Assembly: GCA_020832305.1 (NCBI GenBank)
Contig: JAFIEV010000082.1
Location: 1 to 64,000 of the forward strand
Length of the DNA: 64,000 nt
DNA from: Cyclobacteriaceae bacterium
Lineage (GTDB): Bacteria; Bacteroidota; Bacteroidia; Cytophagales; Cyclobacteriaceae
Direction: 5' to 3'
This document shows positions 18,557 through 27,384 of this stretch, one piece after another. Within the stretch, counting starts at the first letter, position 1; every line of letters begins with the position of its first letter. A model generated the notes under the pieces. The model was not told the DNA's origin, did no database searches, and worked only from the letters and a program-made list of their open reading frames with translations. Position numbers and translations under genes: made by a program.

Positions 18557-18753
18557 AATATATAATAGCTGCTGTTACGTATAATAACCTATTGTGATTT
18601 TTCACGTAAAAATATATGTAGACTGTTAGCTGCTTCTATACATGAAATTAAGCTGAGATTAAAATAAAATTAGTTTTTGCGTATTTTACCCCACTTATTT
18701 TCATTAATTATAATTTCAGCTGTCGTCTTTAACACTTAAAACAGCTAGTTATT

Positions 18754-19380
18754 ATGAAGAATTCATTTCAATTTTTATTCTATATATCATTTCTTATTTC
18801 ATTCACGGCATTTGGGCAGGAAAAAAAGCATCCAAGCATAGAGTTACAAGGAATTGTGTCTGAAGAAGACACTGGTCAGCCCATTGGTTTTGTACATATA
18901 AGCCATAAAGGATTACAAGGAACCGTAAGTCAGCAAGATGGTTACTTTGTATTGAATGTTCAGGCTGGTGATACTATCCATTTATCACATATGGCATATG
19001 AAGATAAAAGGATTATTATACCTGAGAGCTATAACCTGGCAACCTATTTTGTGAAGCTTAGACTTAACCCCAGAGAATTTATCCTGGACAATATCGATGT
19101 AGTTGACTTTCTTCCAATGGATATTGAGGCATTTAAAGAATTGATTTTACAAACTCATATGGCTGATGATATGTGGACAGAAAATTTTATCCTGAATGAT
19201 GCTCAACTTCAGCGAAAATTAGAAGGCAGATATTTTCAAAACATTGAAATGTCTGATTATGAAAATTTCAGAAGATATTTAGAAGGCCCTCAGGGTGTTG
19301 ATCTATTAGGACTTTTCGGCCTAATTACGCAACGCCAGCATATAAAAAACAAATCATTCGGTTTGTTGAGTAGAAACTAA
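18754..19380 (+). CDS. Exported carboxypeptidase-regulatory-like domain protein
   Basis: A 208-residue protein with a signal peptide ending FGQ and one CarboxypepD_reg-like beta-sandwich (about 30-110: ELQGIVSEEDTGQPIGFVHIS, GTVSQQDGYFVLNV, DTIHLSHMAYE). The acidic second half (110-208) has no recognisable domain. Domains like this usually precede outer-membrane barrels, but here the protein ends without one. A terminator follows directly, so it is a single-gene unit. Confidence 0.75.
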   Translation: MKNSFQFLFYISFLISFTAFGQEKKHPSIELQGIVSEEDTGQPIGFVHISHKGLQGTVSQQDGYFVLNVQAGDTIHLSHMAYEDKRIIIPESYNLATYFVKLRLNPREFILDNIDVVDFLPMDIEAFKELILQTHMADDMWTENFILNDAQLQRKLEGRYFQNIEMSDYENFRRYLEGPQGVDLLGLFGLITQRQHIKNKSFGLLSRN

Positions 19381-19404
19381 AAATAGAATAAAACTGTATA
19401 ATGG

Positions 19405-19436
19405 AGGCTGTTCCGCTAGTGGACAGCCTATTTTTT
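19405..19436 (+). terminator. Rho-independent terminator
   Basis: AGGCTGT (19405-19411) pairs with ACAGCCT (19423-19429), followed by A and six T. It lies 25 bases past the stop of the gene at 18754. Confidence 0.8.
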
Positions 19437-19490
19437 CTATATAAGGAAAGTGTCTATAATAAAATAATCCATCAGGGCTAAGCATTCACA

Positions 19491-20438
19491 TTAGATTTCT
19501 ATTCCACAAAAAAAGCTTCTATGAACTGTAAATTCATTCCAGATTTCCTTTACAATATCACCTGCTGGAAGTATTTCACTGATATCAGCAGAGATTTGTC
19601 CTATTTCAAGCTCTCCATCGTTGAGATTCCCTTCAAACATGCCCATCTTTGCTCGGCCTTTCCCGAGAAGTAATCTGAGTTCATCTTTGCCGGCACCTTG
19701 TAGTTCTGCTTCCTTTACAAGTTGATAAAAATCATTTTTAAGTAAACGAACAGGAGTAAGCTGTTTCATGATCAATTCTGTATCTCCCTCCTGAGCCTGA
19801 ATAATTTTTTCTTTAAATAATGGATGCGCCGACGATTCAACACTGGCTGCAAAACGACTTCCAACCTGTACACCATCAGCACCCAGTGCCATTGCCCCCA
19901 GCATTGCCCTGCCACTGGCAATTCCGCCTGCTGCCAGCAGAGGCAAATCGACCGCCTTTCTCACCATGGGAATCAGACAGAAGGTCGTTGTCTCCTCCCT
20001 GCCATTGTGTCCTCCAGCTTCAAATCCTTCAGCAACAATAGCATCGACACCCGCGGACTGGCTTTTTTCAGCAAACTTTACATTCGAAACAACATGCACA
20101 ACAGTAATACCATGATCCTTCAATTTCTGAGTCCAGGTCTTAGGATTACCGGCAGAGGTAAAAACAATCTGAACCCCTTCATTTATGATTATTTCCATAT
20201 GCTTCTCAATATCGGGGTAAAGCAGGGGAACATTTACACCAAAAGGTTTTGAAGTTGCCTTTTTACATTTCTGGATATGTTCACGCAGTACTTCGGGGTA
20301 CATTGAACCTGAACCAATTAAACCCAATCCTCCGGCATTGCTAACCGAAGATGCAAGCCTCCAGCCACTACACCATACCATGCCTGCCTGTATAATCGGG
20401 TATTGGATACTGAATAAAGAAGTTATCTTGTTTGCCAT
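19491..20438 (-). CDS. Nitronate monooxygenase / FabK-like FMN enzyme
   Basis: A 315-residue FMN-dependent TIM barrel of the 2-nitropropane dioxygenase superfamily. Motifs include YPIIQAGMVW at the N-terminus, SNAGGLGLIGSG, FGVNVPL, VAEGFEAGGHNGR and AAGGIASGRAM...GADGVQVGSRF, which hold FMN phosphate. The family splits into nitronate monooxygenases and enoyl-ACP reductase II (FabK). EAGGHNG fits either, and I cannot decide from sequence alone. It is transcribed leftward, away from the candidate origin. Confidence 0.88.
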   Translation of the reverse strand: MANKITSLFSIQYPIIQAGMVWCSGWRLASSVSNAGGLGLIGSGSMYPEVLREHIQKCKKATSKPFGVNVPLLYPDIEKHMEIIINEGVQIVFTSAGNPKTWTQKLKDHGITVVHVVSNVKFAEKSQSAGVDAIVAEGFEAGGHNGREETTTFCLIPMVRKAVDLPLLAAGGIASGRAMLGAMALGADGVQVGSRFAASVESSAHPLFKEKIIQAQEGDTELIMKQLTPVRLLKNDFYQLVKEAELQGAGKDELRLLLGKGRAKMGMFEGNLNDGELEIGQISADISEILPAGDIVKEIWNEFTVHRSFFCGIEI

Positions 20439-21010
20439 ATAATTAAATGATCTTATTATCTATTTTTAAACTAATTTATGTGTTTACAATAACAATATAA
20501 TACGCTAATCTTACCTTAACTTTCGGAAAATGTTACCGTAATTCCGCCTTTTTTAATCAAACTTTTCTTTGAGCCATTAATTTAAAATTCTTTAATCAAA
20601 ACGTTTGTAAAAATGCAAGTTCATAAATTTGATAAACTTATCCACAAAGAAAAAAATCATATACAAGAACTCATATCCCTATGTATCAATTATTTATGAT
20701 ATTTACAGCAATAATTGTGGATAACTTATCAATTTTGTGGATAAGTTTTTTTCTTTTTTCTTGCTTTTATTCTTTTACGGCAAATTTCTATCTATAACCC
20801 GCTTTCACGTAACAATACATCGTCAGAATTGTTGATATAGAGTAGATCTCCTGTAATAAATATCTAATAATATCTTTAAAATAAGAATTATTTTGATGAA
20901 CCATAAAAACATATCATGAATAACAATTATAACTTTTCATGGTATTTGATTAATAGAATCTAATCGTGCAGATGACTTTCTTCCTATCAATTATTAATAC
21001 CGAGACAAAG
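20439..21010. other. Gene-free AT-rich region with DnaA boxes (candidate oriC)
   Basis: About 570 AT-rich bases without a gene between divergent transcription units. Three perfect copies of the DnaA-box consensus TTATCCACA are present: 20638-20646 on plus, and TGTGGATAA at 20716-20724 and 20736-20744 (minus orientation, 20 bases apart). AT-rich sequence that could serve as a DNA unwinding element surrounds them. Three exact nonamers within 107 bases is far above chance. No dnaA gene is nearby, but dnaA is often not adjacent to oriC in Bacteroidota. Confidence 0.55.
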
Positions 21011-21487
21011 ATGAAAAAAATATGTGTTTTTTTACTGATTTTAATAGTATCGGATGTAAGAGGGCAGGACGTTGAGGTTATTCGGTACCAGAAACTACTC
21101 GAGATTCTGGAAAATGGACAGGGTTCTGACATTGAGGTTTACAATTTCTGGGCTACCTGGTGCAGGCCCTGTGTTAAAGAGATTCCATACTTTGAAGAAA
21201 TAAATAATAGGTATGAAAATGTAGATGTAATATTGATAAGCTTCGATGATGTTGAAAAGCTGGAAAGCCGAGTGAAACCTTTTATTCGCAACAAAAAGCT
21301 AAAATCCAGAGTATACCTTATAGATGAAACAGATTACAATGCCTTCATCGACAAAGTAGATTCCCAATGGTCTGGCGCTATCCCTGCTACCATAATAATT
21401 GACCGAAGAAATGGAAAAAGATTTTTTTACGAAAAAGAATTCGAGAGAGAAGAATTAATGGAACTTATTAAACAACTAAACCCTTAA
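21011..21487 (+). CDS. TlpA-like periplasmic thioredoxin-fold protein
   Basis: About 158 residues with a signal peptide (MKKICVFLLILIVS up to RGQ) and a thioredoxin domain with NFWATWCRPCVKEIPYFE, whose CRPC redox pair is intact. The cis-proline segment is AIPATIIIDR. Such proteins reduce disulfides in the periplasm. ATG 21011 was chosen because it starts exactly at the signal peptide, while the upstream Met at 20966 would extend past it. It is followed 4 bases later by another thioredoxin-fold gene, so the two are co-transcribed. Confidence 0.9.
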   Translation: MKKICVFLLILIVSDVRGQDVEVIRYQKLLEILENGQGSDIEVYNFWATWCRPCVKEIPYFEEINNRYENVDVILISFDDVEKLESRVKPFIRNKKLKSRVYLIDETDYNAFIDKVDSQWSGAIPATIIIDRRNGKRFFYEKEFEREELMELIKQLNP

Positions 21488-21491
21488 AATT

Positions 21492-22097
21492 ATGAAGAGC
21501 ATAAATCTTTTACTCATTGCAATCATTTCTTTTGCAATGCTTTCTCTAACAGGAAGATCGGCTGAACCTGATGTAGGTCAGAAAGCCAGTGATTTCAATT
21601 TGAAAAATGTAGATGGAAAAATGATTTCACTATCAGATTTCAAGGGGGCACCAGCCTATGTGGTTATTTTCACTTGTAACAGTTGCCCCTATGCCAAAGA
21701 TTGGGAAGACCGCATAATCGACTTACACGCAAAATATGCCTCCCGGGGAATACCTGTATTGGCCATCAACCCAAATGATCCTTCCATTTCCGGGGATGAT
21801 TCTTTTGAAAAGATGGTTGAAATTTCTAAAAAACAAAATTATACGTTTCCCTATTTGTTTGATCAGCAGCAAACTGCGGCACGCGCTTACGGAGCCACAC
21901 GTACGCCTCACGCATATGTACTGGATAAAAATATGGTGATTCGCTATATTGGCGCTATAGACAATAATCATAAAAACGCAAAAGCTGCTGATAAAAAATA
22001 TGTAGAAGAGGCCGTTGAGGCTATTCTTCAAAACAAGGAAGTAAAAACCAAAAGTACAAAAGCCATCGGCTGTACAATAAAATGGACTAAATCTTAG
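21492..22097 (+). CDS. AhpC/TSA-type thioredoxin-fold protein, exported
   Basis: A 201-residue exported thiol-redox protein: signal peptide (about 1-23), then DVGQKASDFNLKNVDGK, the peroxiredoxin-like opening, and FTCNSCPYAKDWEDR with a CxxC pair. The segment TRTPHAYVLDKN provides the cis-proline. It resembles the Bacteroidota redoxin proteins with a CxxCP motif. It is in an operon with the TlpA-like gene at 21011 and ends before a strong terminator. Together the pair suggests a periplasmic disulfide-reduction module. Confidence 0.88.
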   Translation: MKSINLLLIAIISFAMLSLTGRSAEPDVGQKASDFNLKNVDGKMISLSDFKGAPAYVVIFTCNSCPYAKDWEDRIIDLHAKYASRGIPVLAINPNDPSISGDDSFEKMVEISKKQNYTFPYLFDQQQTAARAYGATRTPHAYVLDKNMVIRYIGAIDNNHKNAKAADKKYVEEAVEAILQNKEVKTKSTKAIGCTIKWTKS

Positions 22098-22160
22098 ATC
22101 ATTTAATGGTTAAAGGTTTTCTGGTGCAGTCAAAAAATGAAAACCAAGCCCATTAAAACA

Positions 22161-22188
22161 AATGCCGGCATTTCTGTCCGGCATTTTT
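22161..22188 (+). terminator. Rho-independent terminator
   Basis: ATGCCGG (22161-22167) pairs with CCGGCAT (22177-22183) around a 9-base loop, followed by a T-run. It closes the two-gene thioredoxin operon. Confidence 0.85.
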
Positions 22189-22233
22189 TATTGAGGTTTA
22201 TATATGGTTTTGATAGGTTTCTAACCATTTATT

Positions 22234-22641
22234 CTATGCATTTATCTTGGATTTGCATTTTTGCGTCTGATAAGAATTATGGATAGCAATACTTGGTAAG
22301 TATGCCTCACTACCGGCCAATACCACGCTATCATTTAGTTTTCTTATCAAATCATTGAGTGGTATGGCAATTCTTCTGATAGAATGAATAAGCATAATGT
22401 CTTTTTTAATTTCCTGTACATCCACATCCCCTGGAACAACTTCGGGATGATTCTCAGCAATTTCAAGACATTCATGTACAAATTGCACCATATTTTGTCG
22501 CATTTTGGGTAGCGCAGCTTTTTCTTCCTGGCTAAGAGCTACAAGGTCTTTCAGCTTTTCATCAATAAAATGAATTGCATCGAGGATTTCCTTTAGATCT
22601 TCATCTGGAATATTAACTGAAATGAGATTGCTATATACCAT
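22234..22641 (-). CDS. Hypothetical helical protein
   Basis: A 135-residue acidic protein, predicted mostly helical (PDEDLKEILDAIHFIDEKL, QEEKAALPKMRQNMVQFVH). It has no signal peptide or membrane segment, and its C-terminal 25 residues are polar and probably disordered. I do not recognise a family. It stands alone, leftward, between the thioredoxin operon's terminator and the EamA transporter. Confidence 0.65.
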   Translation of the reverse strand: MVYSNLISVNIPDEDLKEILDAIHFIDEKLKDLVALSQEEKAALPKMRQNMVQFVHECLEIAENHPEVVPGDVDVQEIKKDIMLIHSIRRIAIPLNDLIRKLNDSVVLAGSEAYLPSIAIHNSYQTQKCKSKINA

Positions 22642-22765
22642 CGCTCCTCCTAACTTACTTTAAAAAAATATAAATGTAGCCAATTAATGACCCTTCTTAT
22701 TATAAACGTAAACGCATGTTGAAAAGGTTCCGCAAACCATATTATATAATTAAGTATTTATAGAA

Positions 22766-23641
22766 TTATTTCCTGTTTGACAAGAAAACGCCTGCAAAAA
22801 TCACCAGCATGCCAATAATATGGGTTTTTTGTGTGTTTTCACCATCCATTATTCCCCAAAAAATAGAAACCACAGGAATAAAATAGGTTACTGACCCTGA
22901 AAATACAGGTTTTGTAAGCTTTATTAATCGGTTAAACAAAATCAGAGCCATTCCTGTACCAAATATACCCAGTATAAGCACACTTATCAGGGAGTTACGT
23001 ATTAGTTGTAAATGATACACTTTTTCGCCAAATTCTGTATAGAAAGTCAAAAAAACAAAAGTGATGGGACCAAGAGCCAGAAGTGATACCGTGGAGATGG
23101 TAAGCGCCGGAACTTTCACCAGCATAAACTTTATAATATTGAGATTTATACCATAACAAGCTGTAGCAAGAATTACAAAGAATATGTAATAATTGAGCTT
23201 GCCAAAATCCCCGCCTGAACCAGCAAAAAGTAAAATTACAGAACCGGAAAACCCTAAAAAAAGTCCTGCCATTTCCCGTCCCCTGAGTTTGTAATTAAAA
23301 AAAACAAAACTTACAGATACAATCCAGATAGGGGTTAATGCATTTAAAATTCCTGTTATGGCACTTTCAAGCTGTGTTTCGGCATAAGCAAATAAAAAGG
23401 CGGGCAACATTGTACCAAAAAGACCCGTGAGTACGATGATTGACAATTCCCTAAAATTAAGACTTCTCAATCTGCTCAGTGCAATTGGAGCAACCACCAA
23501 TGATGCGCTTAATACCCGTACAGCAGCTACTTCGGCCGGAGTCAGATGTATAAGCCCTTTTTTAATTAAAATAAATGAACTTCCCCATATCAGAGAAAGG
23601 AGTATCAACAGACCCCAGGCTTCCAAATACTTTTTATCCAA
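22766..23641 (-). CDS. EamA-family (DMT superfamily) transporter
   Basis: A 291-residue protein with ten hydrophobic segments in two five-helix EamA repeats. The first repeat has LSLIWGSSFILIKKGL and LTPAEVAAVRVLSASLVV; the second is at about 150-288 and ends VSIFWGIMDGE...GMLVIFAGVFLSNRK. Members export metabolites or amino acids across the inner membrane, and substrate cannot be predicted. It lies 17 bases downstream of dusB on the same strand, so it is probably co-transcribed. Confidence 0.9.
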   Translation of the reverse strand: MDKKYLEAWGLLILLSLIWGSSFILIKKGLIHLTPAEVAAVRVLSASLVVAPIALSRLRSLNFRELSIIVLTGLFGTMLPAFLFAYAETQLESAITGILNALTPIWIVSVSFVFFNYKLRGREMAGLFLGFSGSVILLFAGSGGDFGKLNYYIFFVILATACYGINLNIIKFMLVKVPALTISTVSLLALGPITFVFLTFYTEFGEKVYHLQLIRNSLISVLILGIFGTGMALILFNRLIKLTKPVFSGSVTYFIPVVSIFWGIMDGENTQKTHIIGMLVIFAGVFLSNRK

Positions 23642-23658
23642 GGTCTTTATGTCTAATA

Positions 23659-24648
23659 TTATTGAACAGGAAGACCGACATCTGCAGTAATTTCATTAAG
23701 AATATCCTCAATTTCAGCATGTGACTCTGCAGATACCAGTCTGATTCTAAAAGGTTTAAAATTGGGTATCCCTCTAAAGTAATTTGTGTAATGGCGACGC
23801 ATTTCAAAAATCCCGGTTTTTTCGCCTTTCCATCGTATTGAAAAATCAAGGTGCTTGAGTACTACCCTGATGCGTTCCTTCATACCGGGCCCATCGGGTA
23901 TAGTTTTGTGTCTAAAATAATGTTTAATTTCATTGAATATCCAGGGATTTCCGATACTTGCCCTGCCAATCATAATACCGTCAACACCATATTTGTTTTT
24001 ATATTCCCATGCTTTTTCAGGAGAATCTATGTCACCATTGCCAAATATTGGTATTTGAATTAATGGGTCATTTTTTACCTGGGCGATGTATTCCCAATTT
24101 GCTGTACCGCTATACATTTGAGCACGGGTTCTCCCATGAATGGTAAGTCCTTTAACACCTACATCCTGAAGTCTTTTAGCAACTTCCAATATCTTTATGG
24201 TGCTGTCATCCCAACCGAGGCGGGTTTTTACGGTCACTGGCTTATTTACCCTGTTAACGATTTCCTTTGTCATGGCCTGCATTTTTGGCAGGTCCAGCAA
24301 AATTCCGGCACCTGCACCTTTGCATGCTACTTTTTTTACAGGGCATCCGTAATTTATATCAATAATTTCAGGATTTGCTTCTTCTGCTTTGGCTGCTGCT
24401 TCTCGCATGGATTCAATTTTGTCACCAAAAATCTGTATCCCGATGGGTCTCTCATAATCATAAATATCGAGCTTAGCCAGACTTTTGTCTGCATCTCGAA
24501 TCAATCCTTCAGCAGATATAAATTCTGTAAACATTAGGTCTGCACCTTGTTCTTTACAAACAGCCCTGAAAGGCGGGTCACTGACATCCTCCATGGGAGC
24601 CAGCAATAAGGGAAAATCACCGATATTTAAGTCACCTATCTTTATCAC
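23659..24648 (-). CDS. dusB: tRNA-dihydrouridine synthase
   Basis: A 329-residue FMN enzyme that reduces uridine to dihydrouridine in the tRNA D-loop. Seen are LLAPMEDVSDPPFRAVCKEQGADLMFTEF, INYGCPVKKVACKGAGAG containing the catalytic cysteine, VKTRLGWDDS, LTIHGRTRAQMYSG and FGNGDI...GVDGIMIGRA. Length and motifs fit the DusB subgroup found across Bacteroidota. It is divergent from the CPBP protease gene with about 34 bases between starts. Confidence 0.93.
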   Translation of the reverse strand: MIKIGDLNIGDFPLLLAPMEDVSDPPFRAVCKEQGADLMFTEFISAEGLIRDADKSLAKLDIYDYERPIGIQIFGDKIESMREAAAKAEEANPEIIDINYGCPVKKVACKGAGAGILLDLPKMQAMTKEIVNRVNKPVTVKTRLGWDDSTIKILEVAKRLQDVGVKGLTIHGRTRAQMYSGTANWEYIAQVKNDPLIQIPIFGNGDIDSPEKAWEYKNKYGVDGIMIGRASIGNPWIFNEIKHYFRHKTIPDGPGMKERIRVVLKHLDFSIRWKGEKTGIFEMRRHYTNYFRGIPNFKPFRIRLVSAESHAEIEDILNEITADVGLPVQ

Positions 24649-24682
24649 CTCTAATTTTTTTTGCCGTAAATTTAACGCAATT

Positions 24683-25636
24683 ATGAATAATATTGTATAT
24701 CAATACATACTTCCGGAGAAGACGCCCCCCTGGGTGGGTGTATTCTCACTTATTTTAATTGTTACCGGAGCACTTTTGTTTATTTCTCCACTTATAATTT
24801 TCGTTATTTTGTATTTTATACCGGGTATTGATTTTGTTATGCTTAATAATATATTGCAAGACATAACTCAGCATAGCGATAAAAGAACCCTGGTACTGGT
24901 AGTTCAAGGTATTTCCTCTTTTTGTGTATTCATTATTGCCCCACTTATTTTTCATTTTACCCTGGTAAATCAACCGCTCAAAGGCTTATTTGGTGGTAAT
25001 AAAGCCAATGGGGCTCTTATTTTAAAAACACTGGGTATATTGATAAGTTTTATGATTGTAAACTCTTTATTTATCGATTTGAATGCAAATATGAAGTTTC
25101 CAGAGGCTTTAAGTGAAATTGAACAATTTCTTACCCAAACCGAAGATCACCTTAAAGTACTCACTCAATATCTCACCAGATTTGAAAGTTTTGAGTATTT
25201 TTTACTAACATTTCTGATTGTGGCCATACTACCGGGAATTGGTGAAGAATGGGTCTTCAGAGGATATCTCCAACCTTTATTTACCAAAATATTTGGCAAT
25301 AACATGCATACAGGTATATGGGTAGCTGCCATCATATTTAGCGCCTTTCATATGCAATTTTACGGTTTTATACCAAGGTTGCTCCTTGGTGCACTGTTTG
25401 GATATTTATTTGCCTGGTCTGGGAATCTTTTGTACCCTATTTTAGCTCATATTTTCAATAACGGGCTGTCACTTATTTTTTTATATATTTACCAGGTAAG
25501 TAATTTAGGCTTCGATCTGGAATCGAGTGAATCTGCCCCATGGCCTGCCATTCTACTAGCAGGTCTGGTTTGTACATTGCTCATGATGAGTTTCTACCGT
25601 CAGATATATAATAAACTTTCTTTGTCGAAGCAATGA
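24683..25636 (+). CDS. CPBP-family intramembrane glutamic protease
   Basis: A 317-residue multi-pass protein of the CAAX-protease/bacteriocin-processing family. Catalytic motifs are GEEWVFRGYLQ (EExxxR), FSAFHMQ (FxxxH) and HIFNNG (HxxxN). The frame is open far upstream to 24485, but that segment overlaps dusB antisense; ATG 24683 begins at the first hydrophobic run. It overlaps the DUF2007 gene by 4 bases (ATGA). Confidence 0.9.
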   Translation: MNNIVYQYILPEKTPPWVGVFSLILIVTGALLFISPLIIFVILYFIPGIDFVMLNNILQDITQHSDKRTLVLVVQGISSFCVFIIAPLIFHFTLVNQPLKGLFGGNKANGALILKTLGILISFMIVNSLFIDLNANMKFPEALSEIEQFLTQTEDHLKVLTQYLTRFESFEYFLLTFLIVAILPGIGEEWVFRGYLQPLFTKIFGNNMHTGIWVAAIIFSAFHMQFYGFIPRLLLGALFGYLFAWSGNLLYPILAHIFNNGLSLIFLYIYQVSNLGFDLESSESAPWPAILLAGLVCTLLMMSFYRQIYNKLSLSKQ

Positions 25637-25839
25637 AAGATTGGAGCAAAGTTTTTGAAACACAAATTCTGCACAGGGCAGAGATTGTTCGTGCTGTGCT
25701 GGATGTAACCGGTATGGAAGCCGTAATAGTGAATAAAAAGGACAGTATGTATAATTTAGGTTTTTTTGAAGTTTACGTAAAGGCAGATCATGTGCTCAAA
25801 GCTATTAAACTTATAAAAGATGAAATCTTCTTTGAATAA
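25633..25839 (+). CDS. DUF2007 (putative signal-transducing) small protein
   Basis: A 68-residue protein of the DUF2007 family: KVFETQILHRAEIVRAVLDVTGMEAVIVN and FFEVYVKADHVLKAIKLIKDE, a ferredoxin-like fold related to the PII/GlnB regulators. It overlaps the CPBP gene by 4 bases upstream and cdsA by 20 bases downstream, so translation is probably coupled across all three. Confidence 0.88.
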   Translation: MKDWSKVFETQILHRAEIVRAVLDVTGMEAVIVNKKDSMYNLGFFEVYVKADHVLKAIKLIKDEIFFE

Positions 25840-26653
25840 ATACAGCAATCTAAAACAAAGGGTAATCGTTGCTCTTATCGGTGCCCCTTGTATATTGTTC
25901 ATGATTTATTACAATCAATGGACTTATTTTGGTATATTTCTTATTATTTGCGTCATCTCTCAATTAGAATTTTATAAACTGGCCGGTATAGATGGCCTGT
26001 TACCCTTAAAGACATGGGGTATTTTGACTGGCATGAGTTTATTTGTCCTGAGCTTTTTAATTCAGTCAGGAAATTTAAGTCCCAGGTACTTGTATCTGAT
26101 TTTTCCTATGGGTGCGATTATTTTTTTTATTAAACTTTACAAAAAATCTGATCTAAAGCCATTTACAAATATTGCATATACCTTCCTTGGAATATTATAT
26201 GTGGCCCTGCCATTTGCATTACTCAATACCATTGCATTTTGTAGGGGTGAGTACAATTTCAGACTGATTTTTGGCCTCATGTTTCTGATCTGGGCAAGTG
26301 ATACAGGAGCCTATTTTGTTGGTGTGCGCTTCGGCAAGAAAAAACTTTTTGCACGTGTTTCACCGAATAAATCATGGGAGGGATTTGCTGGCGGTTTGGT
26401 TACAAGCTTACTTGTTTCTCTGGCAATTGCCTATTTTTTCCCGGTTTTACCTATTTGGCAATGGCTGGTGATTTCTGTGTTGGCTGTTACAGCTGGCACT
26501 TATGGCGATTTAGTAGAATCATTGTTTAAAAGGTCTATTTTAATAAAAGATTCCGGTCAAATATTGCCAGGTCATGGAGGCTTTTTGGATCGATTCGATG
26601 CATTAATATTGGCTATCCCCTTTATTGCTGCATTTTTGATATTTTCAAATTAA
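25820..26653 (+). CDS. cdsA: Phosphatidate cytidylyltransferase
   Basis: A 277-residue integral membrane enzyme that makes CDP-diacylglycerol from phosphatidate and CTP, the branch point of phospholipid synthesis. It has about eight hydrophobic segments and the family signature near the C-terminus, SLFKRSILIKDSGQILPGHGGFLDRFDAL, whose acidic and PGHGG residues bind metal and substrate. It is the last gene of the overlapping CPBP-DUF2007-cdsA trio and converges with the TPR gene. Confidence 0.94.
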   Translation: MKSSLNKYSNLKQRVIVALIGAPCILFMIYYNQWTYFGIFLIICVISQLEFYKLAGIDGLLPLKTWGILTGMSLFVLSFLIQSGNLSPRYLYLIFPMGAIIFFIKLYKKSDLKPFTNIAYTFLGILYVALPFALLNTIAFCRGEYNFRLIFGLMFLIWASDTGAYFVGVRFGKKKLFARVSPNKSWEGFAGGLVTSLLVSLAIAYFFPVLPIWQWLVISVLAVTAGTYGDLVESLFKRSILIKDSGQILPGHGGFLDRFDALILAIPFIAAFLIFSN

Positions 26654-26667
26654 CCGGATAGTCAAAA

Positions 26668-27318
26668 TCAGCGTCTGGGCTCGAGCTTTCCTTGAAGTAA
26701 GAGGTTATATTCTTCGCATGTCAGCAAACCATGTTCATCGCCGAAAGGACATGTTTTATAACTTCGCTCACCAAAAACACTGGTTTTGATGATGACCCCT
26801 CTTCCATTGCATACCGGGCAAACAACTTTTGTATCACCACAGTCCACAAGCGCAAAAACCCGATCTTCTGAATTTCTTGTACGCAATGTATCCCGCTCAG
26901 TAGTTTCTGGTGATCTGGTACTTGCCATATTTATCTCTCTGTATTTATCTTCTGCCAATTGCAACATTTCTGTTGATTTGTCAAAAAACTGACCAGAGGT
27001 GCCTTTGAGTTCTATATATTTGTTAAGCCAATTGATACTTTGCTTATATCGTTCAAGGTAATAAGAATTTGCCCCGAAGTAAAAAGCAATATCAGCAGGA
27101 AGGACACGTGAATTATCAAGTACAAATCTAAACCGTCGGTCTGCTTCCTGATATCTCCCTTCTGCCATCAATCTGGCTCCGGTTTCCATTTCCCTGATCA
27201 TCAGTTCTTCATCCTGAGCCACAAGATTATGGCCTGGCATTAGAAGAAATGCAATTATAATCACCTTGCCGGCAACAGCCACATATCTGAAAAAATTTGG
27301 TACTTGCGTCACTATCAC
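26668..27318 (-). CDS. Exported TPR-like protein with a cysteine-rich zinc-knuckle tail
   Basis: A 216-residue protein. A signal segment (about 12-34) precedes TPR-type helices (EMETGARLMAEGRYQEADRRFRFVLDNS, AFYFGANSYYLERYKQSINWLNKYIEL). The tail has CPVCNGRGVII, one CxxCxGxG unit as in the DnaJ zinc-binding domain, plus TCPFGDEHGLLTCEE. It is a single gene separated from recR by 66 bases on the same strand. Function is unknown; a periplasmic scaffold with a metal-binding tail is an inference. Confidence 0.7.
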   Translation of the reverse strand: MIVTQVPNFFRYVAVAGKVIIIAFLLMPGHNLVAQDEELMIREMETGARLMAEGRYQEADRRFRFVLDNSRVLPADIAFYFGANSYYLERYKQSINWLNKYIELKGTSGQFFDKSTEMLQLAEDKYREINMASTRSPETTERDTLRTRNSEDRVFALVDCGDTKVVCPVCNGRGVIIKTSVFGERSYKTCPFGDEHGLLTCEEYNLLLQGKLEPRR

Positions 27319-27384
27319 TTAAAGTTTTAAAGGGCCTATGGAATTTTAATCATACTTCAAAGATACACAAATACAAGTTAATTA

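Noticed and set aside
20638-20744. CRISPR or iteron-type plasmid origin at the repeated TGTGGATAA boxes
   Set aside because: Only three copies with irregular orientation and no rep gene or spacers; a chromosomal DnaA-box cluster explains them better.
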